Positions 1-10,116 of a stretch of DNA of 64,000 nt are shown here, piece by piece. The stretch is from Euwallacea fornicatus (taxonomy: Eukaryota; Arthropoda; Insecta; Coleoptera; Curculionidae). The translations under genes were made by a program, and so were the position numbers. The notes beneath the pieces are model-generated. The model was not told the DNA's origin, did no database searches, and worked only from the letters and a program-made list of their open reading frames with translations. Every line of letters starts with the position of its first letter. The first letter of the stretch is position 1. The DNA is taken from the NCBI RefSeq assembly GCF_040115645.1, contig NC_089563.1, positions 2,170,001 to 2,234,000 on the forward strand, written 5' to 3'.

Positions 1-807
1 ATACGGCATCTTCAGATTGCCCAAAACCCATTTGAACACGTGCAAATTATAGGAGGTAGACTTTATTCCTAAGGATGTACCTTCTTGCCCTCACCCCTTG
101 TCGTCATCCACTAGCAGTAACCATTTTCCCTCGAAAGTTGCATTTTTACCTGAAAATTAACTCCCGTTACGAAAAAAACTTTCTCAAAGAGCTTTGCAGA
201 AAATAATTGTCGGTACGCAACTCTTGAGGGAACAGACTCTATCTAAGAAAACTGGTCCAAGGGGGTGAAAACAGGTAGAAAAAAGACATTCGATACCTTT
301 ATTTAAGAATAGTTTTCGTTGGTTTATACAGGGTCTGACAGGTAGATCGTTTCTGCCTCACTTGTTACACACCGACTTATTACGGGATAATGGCCGAAAC
401 GAGGGTCGAATGGCCCCGGGGGGCCGTTAGGGGTGAGGTTCTCGATTTTTGGGGCCGATATGGGTGGAATTGGTTTTACAAAGGTACGCGGGGGTATCGG
501 CTAATTGTGAGGTTGGCAGGTATGCATGGGTCCGAGCTGGGGAGCGGTCGTAACGAAGATAGGATTCTGGATTAATGTGTGATATGGTACCTTACGAATG
601 ATAGATTTTAGGCTGTAATATGTATGAGGAAAGTTTTACCATCAGAAATGTCGCTGCTTATGGATACGCCACAGGCGGTAATACGAATATGCAAACATGC
701 TTTGTTTACTGATAGTATCAAATAAAGCGCCCACGAGTCATGCAGGCATCTGGACATTTGCATACATTTTATATTTAACATAAAAAACTATTCAAACTGT
801 AAAACCT
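1..807. other. No gene recognised
   Basis: AT-rich sequence with short open frames only. A somewhat GC-richer patch around 390-575 is open for 61 codons, but it has no recognisable motif and no codon or splice context, so I do not call it a gene. Confidence 0.5.
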
Positions 808-1340
808 CTTGAAGAGGCGTCCACAGTTAAAACCTGAAACAGAAAAAAAATCAATATTAATTCCTGCAAAGGATTTTACATTTGTTGCTGAAAGAAAATC
901 TTCAAAACAGTTCGAATTTCAAATTGGTACCGACTTGACGCAGAGGCGTGCGCAGTTGAAATCTGAAACAAAAAAAAAACATATTAATTAATGAGAAGAA
1001 TTTGGTGTTTGTTCTTGGAGGAAGACATTCAATAGAGTCAGTGTTTCAAATTAGTTTCAACTCGAAGCAGAGGCGTGCACAATTAAAGCTGAAACAGACA
1101 AGATTTAGTGTTAATTCCTGAGAAGAATTTAATATTTGTTCCTGAAGGAAAATCTTTATAACAGAATTTCAAATTGATTTCAACTCGAAACAAAGGCATC
1201 CACGGTTGAAACCTGAAACACAAGTAAAATCAATATTAATTGCTGAAAAAAACTTTAAAACGATTCAGTTTCAAATCGGCTCGAAACAAAGACGTATAAC
1301 AGTTGAAACCTTAAGAACAAAAATTCTTTTAAAATCTTCG
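808..1340. repeat. Tandem repeat, ~127-bp unit, about four copies
   Basis: The block beginning with an AGAGGCGTGCACAGTTGAAA-like phrase recurs at about 813, 941, 1069 and 1191, with a shorter copy at about 1289. That gives periods of about 128, 127, 123 and 98 bases. Each unit continues with AATATTAATTCCTGA, a TTTGTTCCTGAAGGAAAATCTT-like stretch and TTTCAAATTGG. The copies differ by substitutions and small indels, so the array is old. The short open frames in it are read-through of the repeat, not genes. It resembles a minor satellite; the genomic family is unknown. Confidence 0.8.
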
Positions 1341-4300
1341 AAACGGCTCAAATTCCGATATCGCTCTTCGGCAGAAGTGTCTGCCAGAAGAGGTGAAATT
1401 GCAAATAATTTCAACGTTCAACAAAAACTCTAATTACGTCGTTCTCATTCACCTGGTGAAACTTAACTGTAAACCACAAGGAACAACAATCAGAACTCAG
1501 CCCTGAGCGCCAAAATCGTGAGCTGTAATCACGTCAGCAATAACTTCTTTCACTCATAAAATGGCAGGTAAACGCCATCCACTTTTACTCGAGAAGCCGG
1601 ACACTCACTCAGTCACTTAGGGACGTAGCTCACGAGTCTTTAGAGCAAGAGAAACCCGATTAACCTGATTACTAGTTAGCAGCATTAGAGTGAGTGAATC
1701 ATTTACATAGTGATGTCGGTACGGAAACTTACAAAAAAAATACAACTCGTTTTTTGTGAAGGTACAGCTGATCGGTCTTGGAAACGATACACGTGATGTT
1801 CCCAAATTTGGCAAAAATTGGAAAAAATAAATAATATTTTTTATTGCAAAAAGTACTCGATCAAAAAAGATGTTCGAGGTTGTTGGAGAGCAAAACTGAT
1901 TTACTATTTCATACGTGGAGTTTATAAGAGATACTGTACCTACATACCTACATAATGCACATATTATCTTACGTAAGGACTATAAACGAACGGATCCAGT
2001 TAGAAACATCCCTCATCTATGAATGGTCTTAACATTATCTATGGATTCACATCTATCAAGACAAATTTATGGCTGCCAATTTCTTCACTTGAAGAAAAGG
2101 AAAATGTCGCATTTGCCGTAGAAAATTACGTGTTTGATCTGAAGTCCAAATATTTAAAAATTGTCGTTTTTCAGATAAAAAGCCAAATTCCAAGGTCTTA
2201 CTTTAGCGATAAGAAAACCAAAAATTTAAGATCGATAAGCGTAAAATTTTCTAATGGAAGACTAAAATTCGTATGCTGTTTTCAACTCGCAAACTAAAAA
2301 TAATAAGGAAAAATTCATAAATTCCACGAGGTGAAAATCTAAAAACGATTCTTTGAATTAATAAACTAGAAAGTAAAAATTGACAAAATGGAGACAAGAA
2401 GATGCCGCGGTTTTCTTCTCTAAAATAAGAGTTAAAAAATTCGGATATTCGAGGCATAAAGGCAATTGCTCCTCGTGGATTTAGGGAAATTGTACCAATG
2501 AGTACACGGATTTTTCACTGACAATCCGACCCTCGTAACAAATATTAACAATATTCTAGTCATATTTTACACCCTGTACGTACGCTAAAAAATTGTTAAT
2601 GTTCGGATCTTTGCGCCGAATTTTCGTAGCACTTTACCTAACGGATCCCGACTGATTCCGAACCGGTACCACCCCACAAGACAACCCTCGCAATCCCGCT
2701 TCCCAAATTGCTTAACAAGTGCCTCCGAACACCCATCCAATGATAATACCTGCACGCAGCTCCAATAAAACTTTTGTATATTGGCAAAAAGGGGTATAAG
2801 ATCGGTTAACCCTTGCTAGCTTGAATAGGGCTGAAAGGGTGCACGCCCTAACAAAGACCGTGTGTGTTAAACACCGCCATAGTGTTAGGCAACAAGACGA
2901 AATTCGAGAAGCCATTATGCCATGCAAGAAAAAACTTAAGGAAAGGCTAAAAGGGATATAAAAAGTGGTTCCTTTTATAGATAAAGGAGGCCATTTAGAG
3001 GCATGTGTCGGGAATTTTTCAGAAAGAAAATATGGTTTCAAATGGGCATTAAAGGTATTTAGAGGATATTAGGTTTCTGTGGATATATTGGCTGTCAAAG
3101 CGGTGCCGAAGCAGTAGGAGAAATACGACTCTCATGGAGGTATTCATTAGCGTAAAATTTGTAAAGAAAAATTTAACTCCTCACTCGTTTAATCAATATA
3201 TCAACATCGCAACAACATGTTAAACAACCTTATTTATACGGGTGAAGCACATTAAACCACTCTTAGAAGACAAACAAAAATTGCATTCGTAATCGCCCGC
3301 ATATTTATATATAATCAGTGCTAAAAAGTAAGATAGCTGATAGCGTCTCTTAAAGGTGGCAAAGCTTAATCTCTTGCTGTCAATGCTAATTAAGTATATT
3401 CTTAAAACCTGTAGCATCTAATTAACGCCCAAGAACCTCCAGACGGGCACTTCCAAGCTCTAGCTTGTTAGGGTGAATTTGGAAAAACAGCAGCTGTCCC
3501 TTAGAAAGAGAAAAAAACTTAATAGGTCGAGAAGAAATCTGTGATAAAGCCCGAAATTCGACATTTATGGGATTTGGTGTTAATCTGGGTAAATATTGAC
3601 TTGGTGCCATAAAGATTCGAGAGTATGTGGCGTCACGTATTTCCTTCTAAAACTCTAAAAGCGTGTATTTGGAACGGTTGTTGGCCATCATTCAGTAATA
3701 TTTTTAAATCCCTAAATTTGCAGCCTTCAGATGGTTAAGAGGGAGCCTACTCCATTTCCTATTGCATTCTTAAAACTTTCAGAAGAACCAACCTTTCTCT
3801 ATTTCCTTTCCTCATCCGGATTTCTCAACGTAAGCCACGTTCTGCGTCTTCAAGGTTCCGAACGTGATTTCACTAAAAGTTTTAGATTAGACCTACAATA
3901 AAAAAATAAAGCACACGTGCAAATAAAAGAAAAATTGTGAAGAAGCAAAGGGAACCATTAAAGGACCATCTAGTCTTGCATGCAACCGTCGTGGTCACGG
4001 ACCTGTGAACGAGATTTTAATGGATTGTTTATAGTTTAAAAAAGGGTCGTTAAAAAGTAATTTTGAAGGTTTTAATGTGTGATTTGTTAGCGGCTTAAAG
4101 TGAATCAAATGGCCTTGCTAACTTGTTATTTACTACCTTCTAGACTCGTTCAAGATACGCCCCTGGTTTAAACCATCGGACACACCAATTTGTGAATTCA
4201 TATTACGTAACAACGAAAAATGAAAATACGTAGTTGCATTTGCCTCACAATGCGCCCTAAATAATGACTTGTAAGGCCATGGCCGATAAAATCACAAATT

Positions 4301-4871
4301 GGTCTCCACTTGAATGAAACCACAAACCATTATTCCACATGTGCGTCGTAAACAGAGCTGGAGCTCTGCTGTTGAAGTGCGAAAAAGATGAAAAATCCGT
4401 TTTGAGATCAAAACGGGCCGTAAAATTCGAATTTACCAGTCACGGTTTTTTGGTTATAAAAACAGATTTATGCGGTCACGTCTCTGGCCTTGTCTAAACC
4501 CTGGACAATGAACAGTGGTAGAATTCTTTCCAAAAAAGTGGAAAATGGAAAGTTGTCGTTTGCGAATTGCAGCCTGCTGCACTACTCCTTAAAAACAATA
4601 AAAATTTTAAAAAAATACTGTTTCGCCTACAAAATAATATATTTTGAAATTTTTGTCCCCTACGACCCTGCTTTTTGGTCAACTAAAATAGGATTAATAT
4701 GAAGATAGCCAGCCTATCAACACCGATTCTGGATAAATACTTATACATAGTATTTTTATTATTTACAGTTAAAGCTGCGAAAAAACCTGTTACCGGCATG
4801 CATTAAATGAATTCACGACATAGGCGTAACAAAAATTAAATTTCTTAAATTATTATAGCAAAGACGGGTAC
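1341..4871. other. No gene recognised
   Basis: AT-rich sequence with only short open frames and no domain I recognise. The longest, about 109 codons on the minus strand at 2712-3041, has no family signature. No RNA gene or transposon end is evident. Confidence 0.5.
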
Positions 4872-4895
4872 AGTAGGTAGGTAGGTAGGTAGGTA
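4872..4895. repeat. AGGT/GTAG tetranucleotide microsatellite
   Basis: Six imperfect AGGT units in a row, followed by a further degenerate copy. A simple repeat with no gene associated. Confidence 0.9.
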
Positions 4896-6196
4896 AAGTA
4901 GGTACGCATTATTTTTTAATAAAATTCAAATATGGGTTCCATCGTTTTCGTCGTTAGTGGATTGACCATTGCTCCCCAGCTGAATAATTGTTAAAGCAAA
5001 AGGAGGTGACACATGCTTTTTCCACACTACAGTGTCCAATTCACTTATCGCCTGTTGAATCTTTCCCAAAATTGCCCCACTTAAAGCTGGTTGCGAAAGA
5101 TAATTTTTTTTTCTAATCCCCCAATTTGTTCCATTTGAGTTAAAAATACAATAATAAGGTGATAACCGCAAAATTACATAGCGTTATACTCGTTTTTGAA
5201 ATTCAAAGACTTTATTATGTTTGATGATTATTGGTTTGTTATCTTTTTTTTCCGGTACATGTACATTTTTGTCCTTCATAAAGTTGATCGTGTTCCATTA
5301 AATTATAAATGTTTCTTCGGATATAATCTATGCCGCCACCATAGATTTATTTAAATTTTCGAGAAGTCTCCAAAGCCGCCCTTCGGCGGCACCACTGATC
5401 CTAGTTTGATTGCACCTACGAGTACTGGTCTCCGTGCGGAGTGGCGTCACAACTCAAATATTGATCGTTTTACAACCCGGACCGAGGTAATACTCATTTG
5501 GTCCGCTGGCTTACGCGTTCGGATATTTAAGGGCTGTAACAACTATAATTTCATCCCGCAGCATCCTATTTTCGGTAGTTCTTTCGATAGGTGAGATCTT
5601 CAACTGACATTAAAAATACCGTACGTGTTTTTTATGCCAGGTACTGCCGAGCACGTGCTACTGAGTCATTATCAGGGGCCATCACCCAATTTCAACCAAA
5701 CAAGTCCTAACTCGTTTTTTTTTCATCATTGCACAAAAACGGAACCGTAAAGGAACCTTCCCACGTATGTGACCTTTTTGCCTAAAAAGCTGAAAGAGCC
5801 TTTTCTTTTTGGTTCCTTTATTAGGACGTTTCCTTGGGTTCCCCCTTGACAAAGCGTGACTCACTCAAGGTACTCTTTTGTTGAAGGCTGCTTTGAATGT
5901 TGACTTAAGCCAATGATATATTTCGGGTGCATGATGGGTACAATTGCGAATATAGTACGGGTGAGACGGCATTGTATAATCACGTGTGAAGTTTCAGACA
6001 AGAATCGACAAGTCGAAGATGCTATTTTCAGTTATATTTCTTTTTTTGGTTTCGGCCTGTCATCCTCGTTTCTGAACAATCTCAAACCAAATACGGAATG
6101 AAAACCTTTAACGACGCAACCCATAATCATAACGTGTTTAATCGAAAAAACTGCATACAAATAATCACGCCACAACCCGATTTCGACCCATTAACG
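4896..6196. other. No gene recognised
   Basis: Non-coding in appearance. It contains one TTCCCACG Su(H)-type site at 5758-5765 and two CACGTG hexamers near 5650 and 5982, but no paired arrangement. Confidence 0.45.
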
Positions 6197-6235
6197 GCAG
6201 GTGCTGCCTGCCAAATAAACCAAAACACGTGGGAA
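6197..6235 (+). promoter_or_regulatory. Candidate Notch/proneural site pair
   Basis: GCAGGTG, the proneural (Achaete/Scute class) E-box, lies at 6197-6203. CGTGGGAA, a high-affinity Su(H)/CSL site overlapping CACGTG, lies at 6228-6235, 24 bp away. The gene 2.2 kb downstream is a predicted Notch target, so this could be an upstream enhancer element. It is inferred from motif matches only; single 7-8-mers also arise by chance. Confidence 0.3.
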
Positions 6236-7003
6236 CCCAGAACCACGACGAACCATACGAAGACGACGGGTCTCGACGAGTCAGCAGTTGTGCAAATTGT
6301 ATAGATTATCGCTTTAAAAAAGTTTGGGTTCCGATCAAACAAGAAAAAGTCCCGAAAATGTTCTAAAGTCGCTTTAATTCAAATTGGGCAAATTTAAATT
6401 TAAAAGGGCCAGAGAATATGAAAATAGTACCAATTATGGTGCCTTTCCGACTAATTTGCATTTGATGGTAGAAAATTAAAGCTTATTTTTGCTGTTGGTT
6501 CGTGGGTCTCCAGCGCTATATTTTTTCCAGAACCCATTTCTTGATACTTTTATTTCTCTCACTTCTGCTATCGATCACTCAAAGTTCAAGTGTTTTCGCA
6601 GTGAAACGGTGGAAATGGACATCCAGAGAAAAGTCTCGAGCTAGAATTTGCATAAGCTTCGTTCCAAAATTGGATACTTGTATAGGAGCAATCCCATTAA
6701 CGTACCAAGTTTGAGACGTTTTAAACTCGAATATTGAGATAGCGCTCATTTGGAGGTAGAGCTACATATCCAAGGGCATATTTTTATGAACTTGGAGGGT
6801 ACTTTCACCAAACGGGTACTTTGAACCCGTTTGGTTTAAAATTTCAAAACTGCCAGGGGAACCTCTTCGTGAAATGAAAATGATAATGAAAATGGATGGT
6901 TTCAATGGAGAATTTGAGCTTCGCCCAGTTTGCTTCCAATGTTGGGCAACTTGAAATTGGACCAGGTAAATTACTGACCACTGGAAGCCACCAGGGGCGA
7001 GCG

Positions 7004-7538
7004 TAAAAGTTGTTAAGCTGTAAATCAGTGGAGTGACAACACTAATGATATTAACTAACATATAACAAAACAACCCTTAGAAACCTATAGAATGTGAGTG
7101 TCAATGTGTAAATATAAATGCCAATTCGCTTTCGTAAACGATGTGAATTTAAACGATATCGCTCTTTTATACAAAAATACAGCCGACTTTTTCCGAAAAT
7201 ACACCTTTGCTGACAGTACCCTACTCCCAACACCCCATGATCACGTGAATTTTCCGGGCATGTCCCAAGATCAAGGCCCATCATCAATGATCTGCATGCC
7301 GATTTAGCCATGTCGCATCAGTTTTCGCAAAAACGGGAAAAAATGACATTTTCCGTTTCCTTTTCCATTCAAAGTGTTCCTCCTGCATCTTTCGGTTTCC
7401 TCTTAACAAAATTCACCAAATACGTGTCTAACGATTAAACACCTGACCGGGGGTTTAAAATAATTTACCCCAGGATACTGCCAGTGCCAAAGTTGTTAAG
7501 CCGTAAAGCCCTGGGGTGAGAACAATAATGAAAATCAA
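7004..7538 (+). repeat. Pair of ~50-bp direct repeats
   Basis: Positions 7004-7055 and 7487-7538 share AAAGTTGTTAAGC(T/C)GTAAA followed by a similar GTGAGAACA-type continuation. They are about 484 bp apart with moderate divergence. They may be two solo pieces of one dispersed repeat. No gene lies between them. Confidence 0.45.
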
Positions 7539-8182
7539 CCCCTAATGCAAACCCGAGAAGGCAAGTGTTTTTGGGGTTATGAATTAGGGGAAGATTTAAG
7601 CACTGCGCGGGAGTGCATAATCGGTATCATTTCGAATTAAGCTAGTTCGGACTTGTACGTACATATCTATGTAGATCAACATCTGCGTAATTTCTTCCAG
7701 AAAAACGAAATTCTTACGTCTTTTATCTCCCCTGCAAGATCAAAAGCAATCTGATCCAACTTTGCTGCACGAATGGTAAAAGGATACTATTTTCGGTTAT
7801 AAACGGGTTCTTTTTATCCTTTTGCACAAAACCTTTACAATAATCAGGTAAAGGAATTCCGATATATGCACATGGCTCGGTTAATTATGGACACAATAAA
7901 CTCCTTCAGTCCCAGAAAATATGACAAGGGGTTCCTTCTAGAAGGGTCAGAAACAGTTTTTCGCTCAAACTGACCATCGAACCTGTTCATTTTGCACGTG
8001 CAAATACCTACACCTCTTGTTGTGTGCGTACCTATGCACACAACAAGAGACTTTAAGGTATTCAAAATTGGGGTGGCGTTGGCGTAGGGAAGAGGTAAAA
8101 AGGGTCAAGGCAAACACAATGTACGAGGGAGTAGGCGAAATCTTTTAAAAACACCCCTACGTATGCCATCTGCCTTCGTTTT

Positions 8183-8215
8183 CGTGGGAACCAAGACTTA
8201 GTTGCGATTCTCACG
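8183..8215. promoter_or_regulatory. Su(H) paired site (SPS) of the Bearded-family gene
   Basis: CGTGGGAA at 8183-8190 faces TTCTCACG at 8208-8215 (CGTGAGAA on the minus strand). The two are head to head with a 17-bp spacer, which is the inverted-pair geometry known from Notch-responsive E(spl)-C promoters. It lies about 213 bp upstream of the TATA box of the m-alpha-type gene. Binding of Su(H) with the Notch intracellular domain and Mastermind is inferred. A CACCTG E-box at 8346-8351 could supply a proneural input, but its flanks do not match GCAGSTG. Confidence 0.8.
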
Positions 8216-8427
8216 GATCTCATCCGAATGAAACACCCTATATCTACACATGTAGAGATAGTGGGTCTCGCTCGCACTTGCTTTGCAAGAATTGAGGGCG
8301 TCTCGCTTGGTGCGTTTCACTCTACTCGCCTCGACCAATTTCGAACACCTGTCCCTATACGGTGATTCTATAGGCCGAGGGTTGTTCCCTTAGGGTCCAC
8401 AGTGACGTCAGGCGGCTTGGTTGTGTG

Positions 8428-8463
8428 TATAAAAGCAGAAAATTGCGTGTTGGGAATTCATTC
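8428..8463 (+). promoter_or_regulatory. Core promoter: TATA box and initiator
   Basis: TATAAAA at 8428-8434 is followed 30 bp later by TCATTC at 8458-8463, an arthropod initiator (TCAKTY) that predicts transcription from about A8460. The bHLH gene at 59 kb has the same TATA plus TCATTC arrangement. The predicted 5' leader to the ATG at 8530 is about 70 nt. It also explains why the ATG at 8425, which is in frame but upstream of the start site, is not used. Confidence 0.8.
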
Positions 8464-8529
8464 GAACTGCATCGTTCAGCGATAAAGTCACCGAGTTTTA
8501 TCTACAGTTTTGAAAAATTAATCGAAATA

Positions 8530-9012
8530 ATGAATTTCACTAGCGACTATTTGGTTGCGTCCAACAACAGCATAAACGACAACAAAGTGAACGCGAAAAA
8601 GGTGGCGCGCAACCCTCTCTACCAAGTCAAGAAGCTGATCAAGTGCGTCTTGAACAAGAGCTCCAAGGACACCTACAAGAAGAACTCGCAGCCCTCCTAC
8701 TTCATGGAAGAAGAAATCCAAGACAATCTCGCCAATGAGATCTTAGAGAACGAGATTTTCGAACAAATTGATTCCTGTGAAGAATTCGCAGGAGTTCCAG
8801 TGTACAATGGGTCTTCTGTTGAGATCCTGCCGATAGTGCGAGGCCAAAGGTACGTTCCAGTGCATTTCGCCAGGACTGAGGCCGGTACCTTCTTCTGGAC
8901 CTCGGTGGGGTCACCTGACAGTGACATCGTGAAATGTGGAGACCAAAATGTCATTTGCAATTACCAGACTCCTGAGCTTCAAGTACCTGCAGACCGATGG
9001 GCCCAAGCCTAG
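8530..9012 (+). CDS. E(spl)malpha-BFM: Bearded-family protein, E(spl) m-alpha/m4 type (160 aa)
   Basis: A small cytoplasmic modulator of Notch signalling. Known family members bind the E3 ligase Neuralized and inhibit Delta ubiquitylation and endocytosis. In the sequence I see a basic, amphipathic lysine-rich stretch (residues ~27-51); a Neuralized-binding NLANEILE motif (66-73), fitting NxxNExLE; the family signature VPVHFARTEAGTFFWTS (109-125); and the C-terminal DRWAQA (155-160). The length and lack of introns fit m4/m-alpha members. The in-frame ATG at 8425 lies before the predicted transcription start, so the ATG at 8530 is chosen. The gene stands alone; its presumed complex partner is the bHLH gene 50 kb downstream in the same orientation. 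An upstream Su(H) pair predicts Notch activation, and 3' UTR boxes predict microRNA repression. Family assignment is confident; one-to-one orthology with a fly member is not. Confidence 0.95.
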   Translation: MNFTSDYLVASNNSINDNKVNAKKVARNPLYQVKKLIKCVLNKSSKDTYKKNSQPSYFMEEEIQDNLANEILENEIFEQIDSCEEFAGVPVYNGSSVEILPIVRGQRYVPVHFARTEAGTFFWTSVGSPDSDIVKCGDQNVICNYQTPELQVPADRWAQA

Positions 9013-9320
9013 AGGCAGCAAATTTAAACTGCAACTGAAGAACAATGTGATCCCCCAGTGCCTTAAAAACTTCTATGTGATGTCATTGCTCAATTTACCT
9101 CACGACTCTATTTTGCATTGAAATGTGATATTTGTATTTTTAATTTTTTAGTTTTAAGCCAGATTTTATGAGGAGAGTACTGTTAGTTGTATCTTTGTGA
9201 TGGCAGCTTTAACTAGAACTTAGTAATTTTTTTTTGTTTTTATTTAGCTTTATGCAACTTTTGTCTTCCAATAATAGAGGTTTAGAATGTATTTTAAATA
9301 AAAACTTTTTACTGAATTTT
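9013..9320 (+). promoter_or_regulatory. 3' UTR with K, Brd and GY boxes and poly(A) signal
   Basis: K-box cores TGTGAT occur at 9046-9051, 9076-9081, 9124-9129 and 9196-9201. Brd boxes AGCTTTA occur at 9205-9211 and 9246-9252. A GY box GTCTTCC lies at 9263-9269. AATAAA at 9297-9302 is the likely poly(A) signal. In Drosophila these motifs are complementary to the 5' ends of miR-2/6/11 (K), miR-4/79 (Brd) and miR-7 (GY) and mediate repression of E(spl)-C and Bearded transcripts. All three classes within about 250 nt strongly support the gene call. Confidence 0.9.
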
Positions 9321-10037
9321 TCGTTCTCTCGCTTTGAACCCCTGACTCCCAACTAAAGCAATCTTGGTCATCAATGAAATCTCTTTAAATGCACGTGCTG
9401 GTAGGAGGATAAGAAAAAGGAAAAAGGTCTTCAGGTAGATTACAGTCGACCAGTTGCTGAGATGTAGAGGATTTAATAAGGATGGGCGAGAACCGAGATG
9501 GGCAAGTTTTAAATTACCTGCAACATGGTTGCAGGTATTGGTTATACAGGGCGGGAAGCGCTTTTTGCTCGCCTGGGCTGCTTTTTCAGGGCATGATTGG
9601 TTTTCATTTTTGGTTTAATTGAGATAGTTCGAAATCTTCAGGAGATATCATTTTAATTTTGAATTCAAGTGTGTTATCAATTTTATGCTTCAAGTGGGAG
9701 TCTACTTTGCATATCGTATTTCAATTCATATAGGAATATCTCAGCAAAGCTGTAAACTTGTTTTCCTTTGGAATATCACATTGTCTTCGGAACTTGTAAA
9801 CAACATTATTTGCTGAATTAGCGAATTGAAATTATATTTTTCTCTTTTCAATTTATAACAAATAAAGTAGCACTTTCTTGCTCAAAACCGGTGACTAAAC
9901 GGATTTCATTTCGTAATTAGATAAATAGTTCGAGCCTCCATTTGATAACTCATTGAGTAAATGGACCCAACGAGAACAAGCCGCAGTTTAAATTTATGTC
10001 TTTTTCTTACAATTTCTCCATCGTACAGCAAAATTAG

Positions 10038-10045
<8 letters not shown>
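9321..10045. other. No gene recognised; short perfect hairpin at 9515-9537
   Basis: AT-rich intergenic sequence. The only structure seen is TACCTGCAAC-ATG-GTTGCAGGTA (9515-9537), a perfect inverted repeat with 10-bp arms. Confidence 0.5.

Positions 10046-10110
<65 letters not shown>
10046..10110. repeat. (TA)n microsatellite
   Basis: About 65 bases of uninterrupted TA dinucleotides, followed by a degenerate CATATATACTATATG tail. An open frame running through it encodes only Tyr-Ile repeats and is an artefact. Confidence 0.98.

Positions 10111-10116
<6 letters not shown>

Noticed and set aside
2712..3041. 109-codon minus-strand ORF
   Set aside because: No signature and no initiation context; likely chance in AT-rich DNA.
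8425..8529. N-terminal extension of the Bearded-family ORF by 35 codons
   Set aside because: The upstream ATG overlaps the TATA box and lies before the predicted transcription start; the family-like N terminus begins at 8530.
8518..8960. Minus-strand ORFs over the Bearded-family gene
   Set aside because: Antisense shadows of a well-supported coding region.
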